NCBI GenBank assembly: GCA_903813345.2
Contig: CAIIXF020000005.1
Coordinates: 12,403,375-12,467,374, forward strand
Length of the DNA stretch: 64,000 bases
Source of the DNA: Owenia fusiformis
Lineage: Eukaryota > Annelida > Polychaeta > Sabellida > Oweniidae
Direction: 5' to 3'
Positions within the stretch are counted from its first letter, which is position 1, and each line of letters starts with the position of its first letter. The translations under genes and the position numbers were made by a program. Below are positions 63,902 through 64,000 of the stretch, in pieces. The notes beneath the pieces are model-generated. The model was not told the DNA's origin, did not search any database, and saw nothing but the letters and a program-made list of their open reading frames with translations.

Positions 63902-64000
63902 CTGGGACCATTTATTCTCAACAAGGTATCCTCAGTCCACAAATCTGATTGATCAGTTTCAATCATGTGACTGTCCAGGATGCCAGATGGTACACTATCC

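Overview
AT-rich, intron-containing DNA from an animal nuclear genome. The ciliary ASH-domain, sortilin-type, DUF1399/GRDP-like and thrombospondin/trypsin genes, together with Helentron, Kolobok/T2-like and mariner-like repeats and cores built on GGACGGAC-type microsatellites, fit an aquatic invertebrate bilaterian. The sequence alone does not fix the phylum. No rRNA, CRISPR, operon or bacterial signal is present. Much of the window is mobile DNA or tandem repeat.

Layout. 1-9 kb: the 3' part of an autonomous rolling-circle transposon of Helentron type. Its single open frame of about 2,520 residues carries an OTU protease, a second cysteine-protease-like domain resembling the herpesvirus tegument deubiquitinase fold (C76), an HUH Rep nuclease, a PIF1 helicase and an APE-like endonuclease. 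It is followed by a 21-bp minisatellite, two decayed pieces of its own endonuclease and an inserted 854-bp TIR element. 10-17 kb: exon remnants of a ciliary ASH-repeat gene (CFAP65-like) with in-frame stops, interleaved with MITEs. 17-36 kb: no intact gene; foldback and TIR elements, satellite-cored elements, arrays rich in TGACCT half-sites, mariner relics, long palindromes and a head-to-tail set of rolling-circle-like elements. 36-38 kb: a 5'-truncated non-LTR retrotransposon with an intact 3' reverse transcriptase frame, converging on the next gene.

38-42.4 kb, minus strand: a well-preserved four-coding-exon gene for a GRDP/DUF1399-like protein with a proline-rich tail carrying three PPxY motifs. 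43.7-45 kb: the intergenic space between this gene and a divergent sortilin gene, with CCAAT boxes and three copies of TCACGTGA, one of them a perfect CLEAR (TFEB-type) decamer. 46.5-57.2 kb, plus strand: five exons encoding the signal peptide, propeptide and start of the VPS10 propeller of a sortilin-like receptor. At least one expected exon is missing and the rest of the receptor is not in the window.

58.3-64 kb, minus strand: a secreted multidomain protein with the end of one trypsin domain (catalytic serine present), two TSP1 domains and a second, degenerate trypsin-like domain lacking the catalytic His and Asp. Its introns hold a 59-60 bp satellite whose monomer includes the last codons of the protease exon, plus two copies of a TTAA-flanked Kolobok/T2-like MITE carried on a 1,014-bp tandem duplication.

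The most novel candidates are the double-protease Helentron, the exon-derived satellite, and the TCACGTGA cluster upstream of a lysosomal sorting receptor. All functional calls are from reading the sequence; no database search was run.
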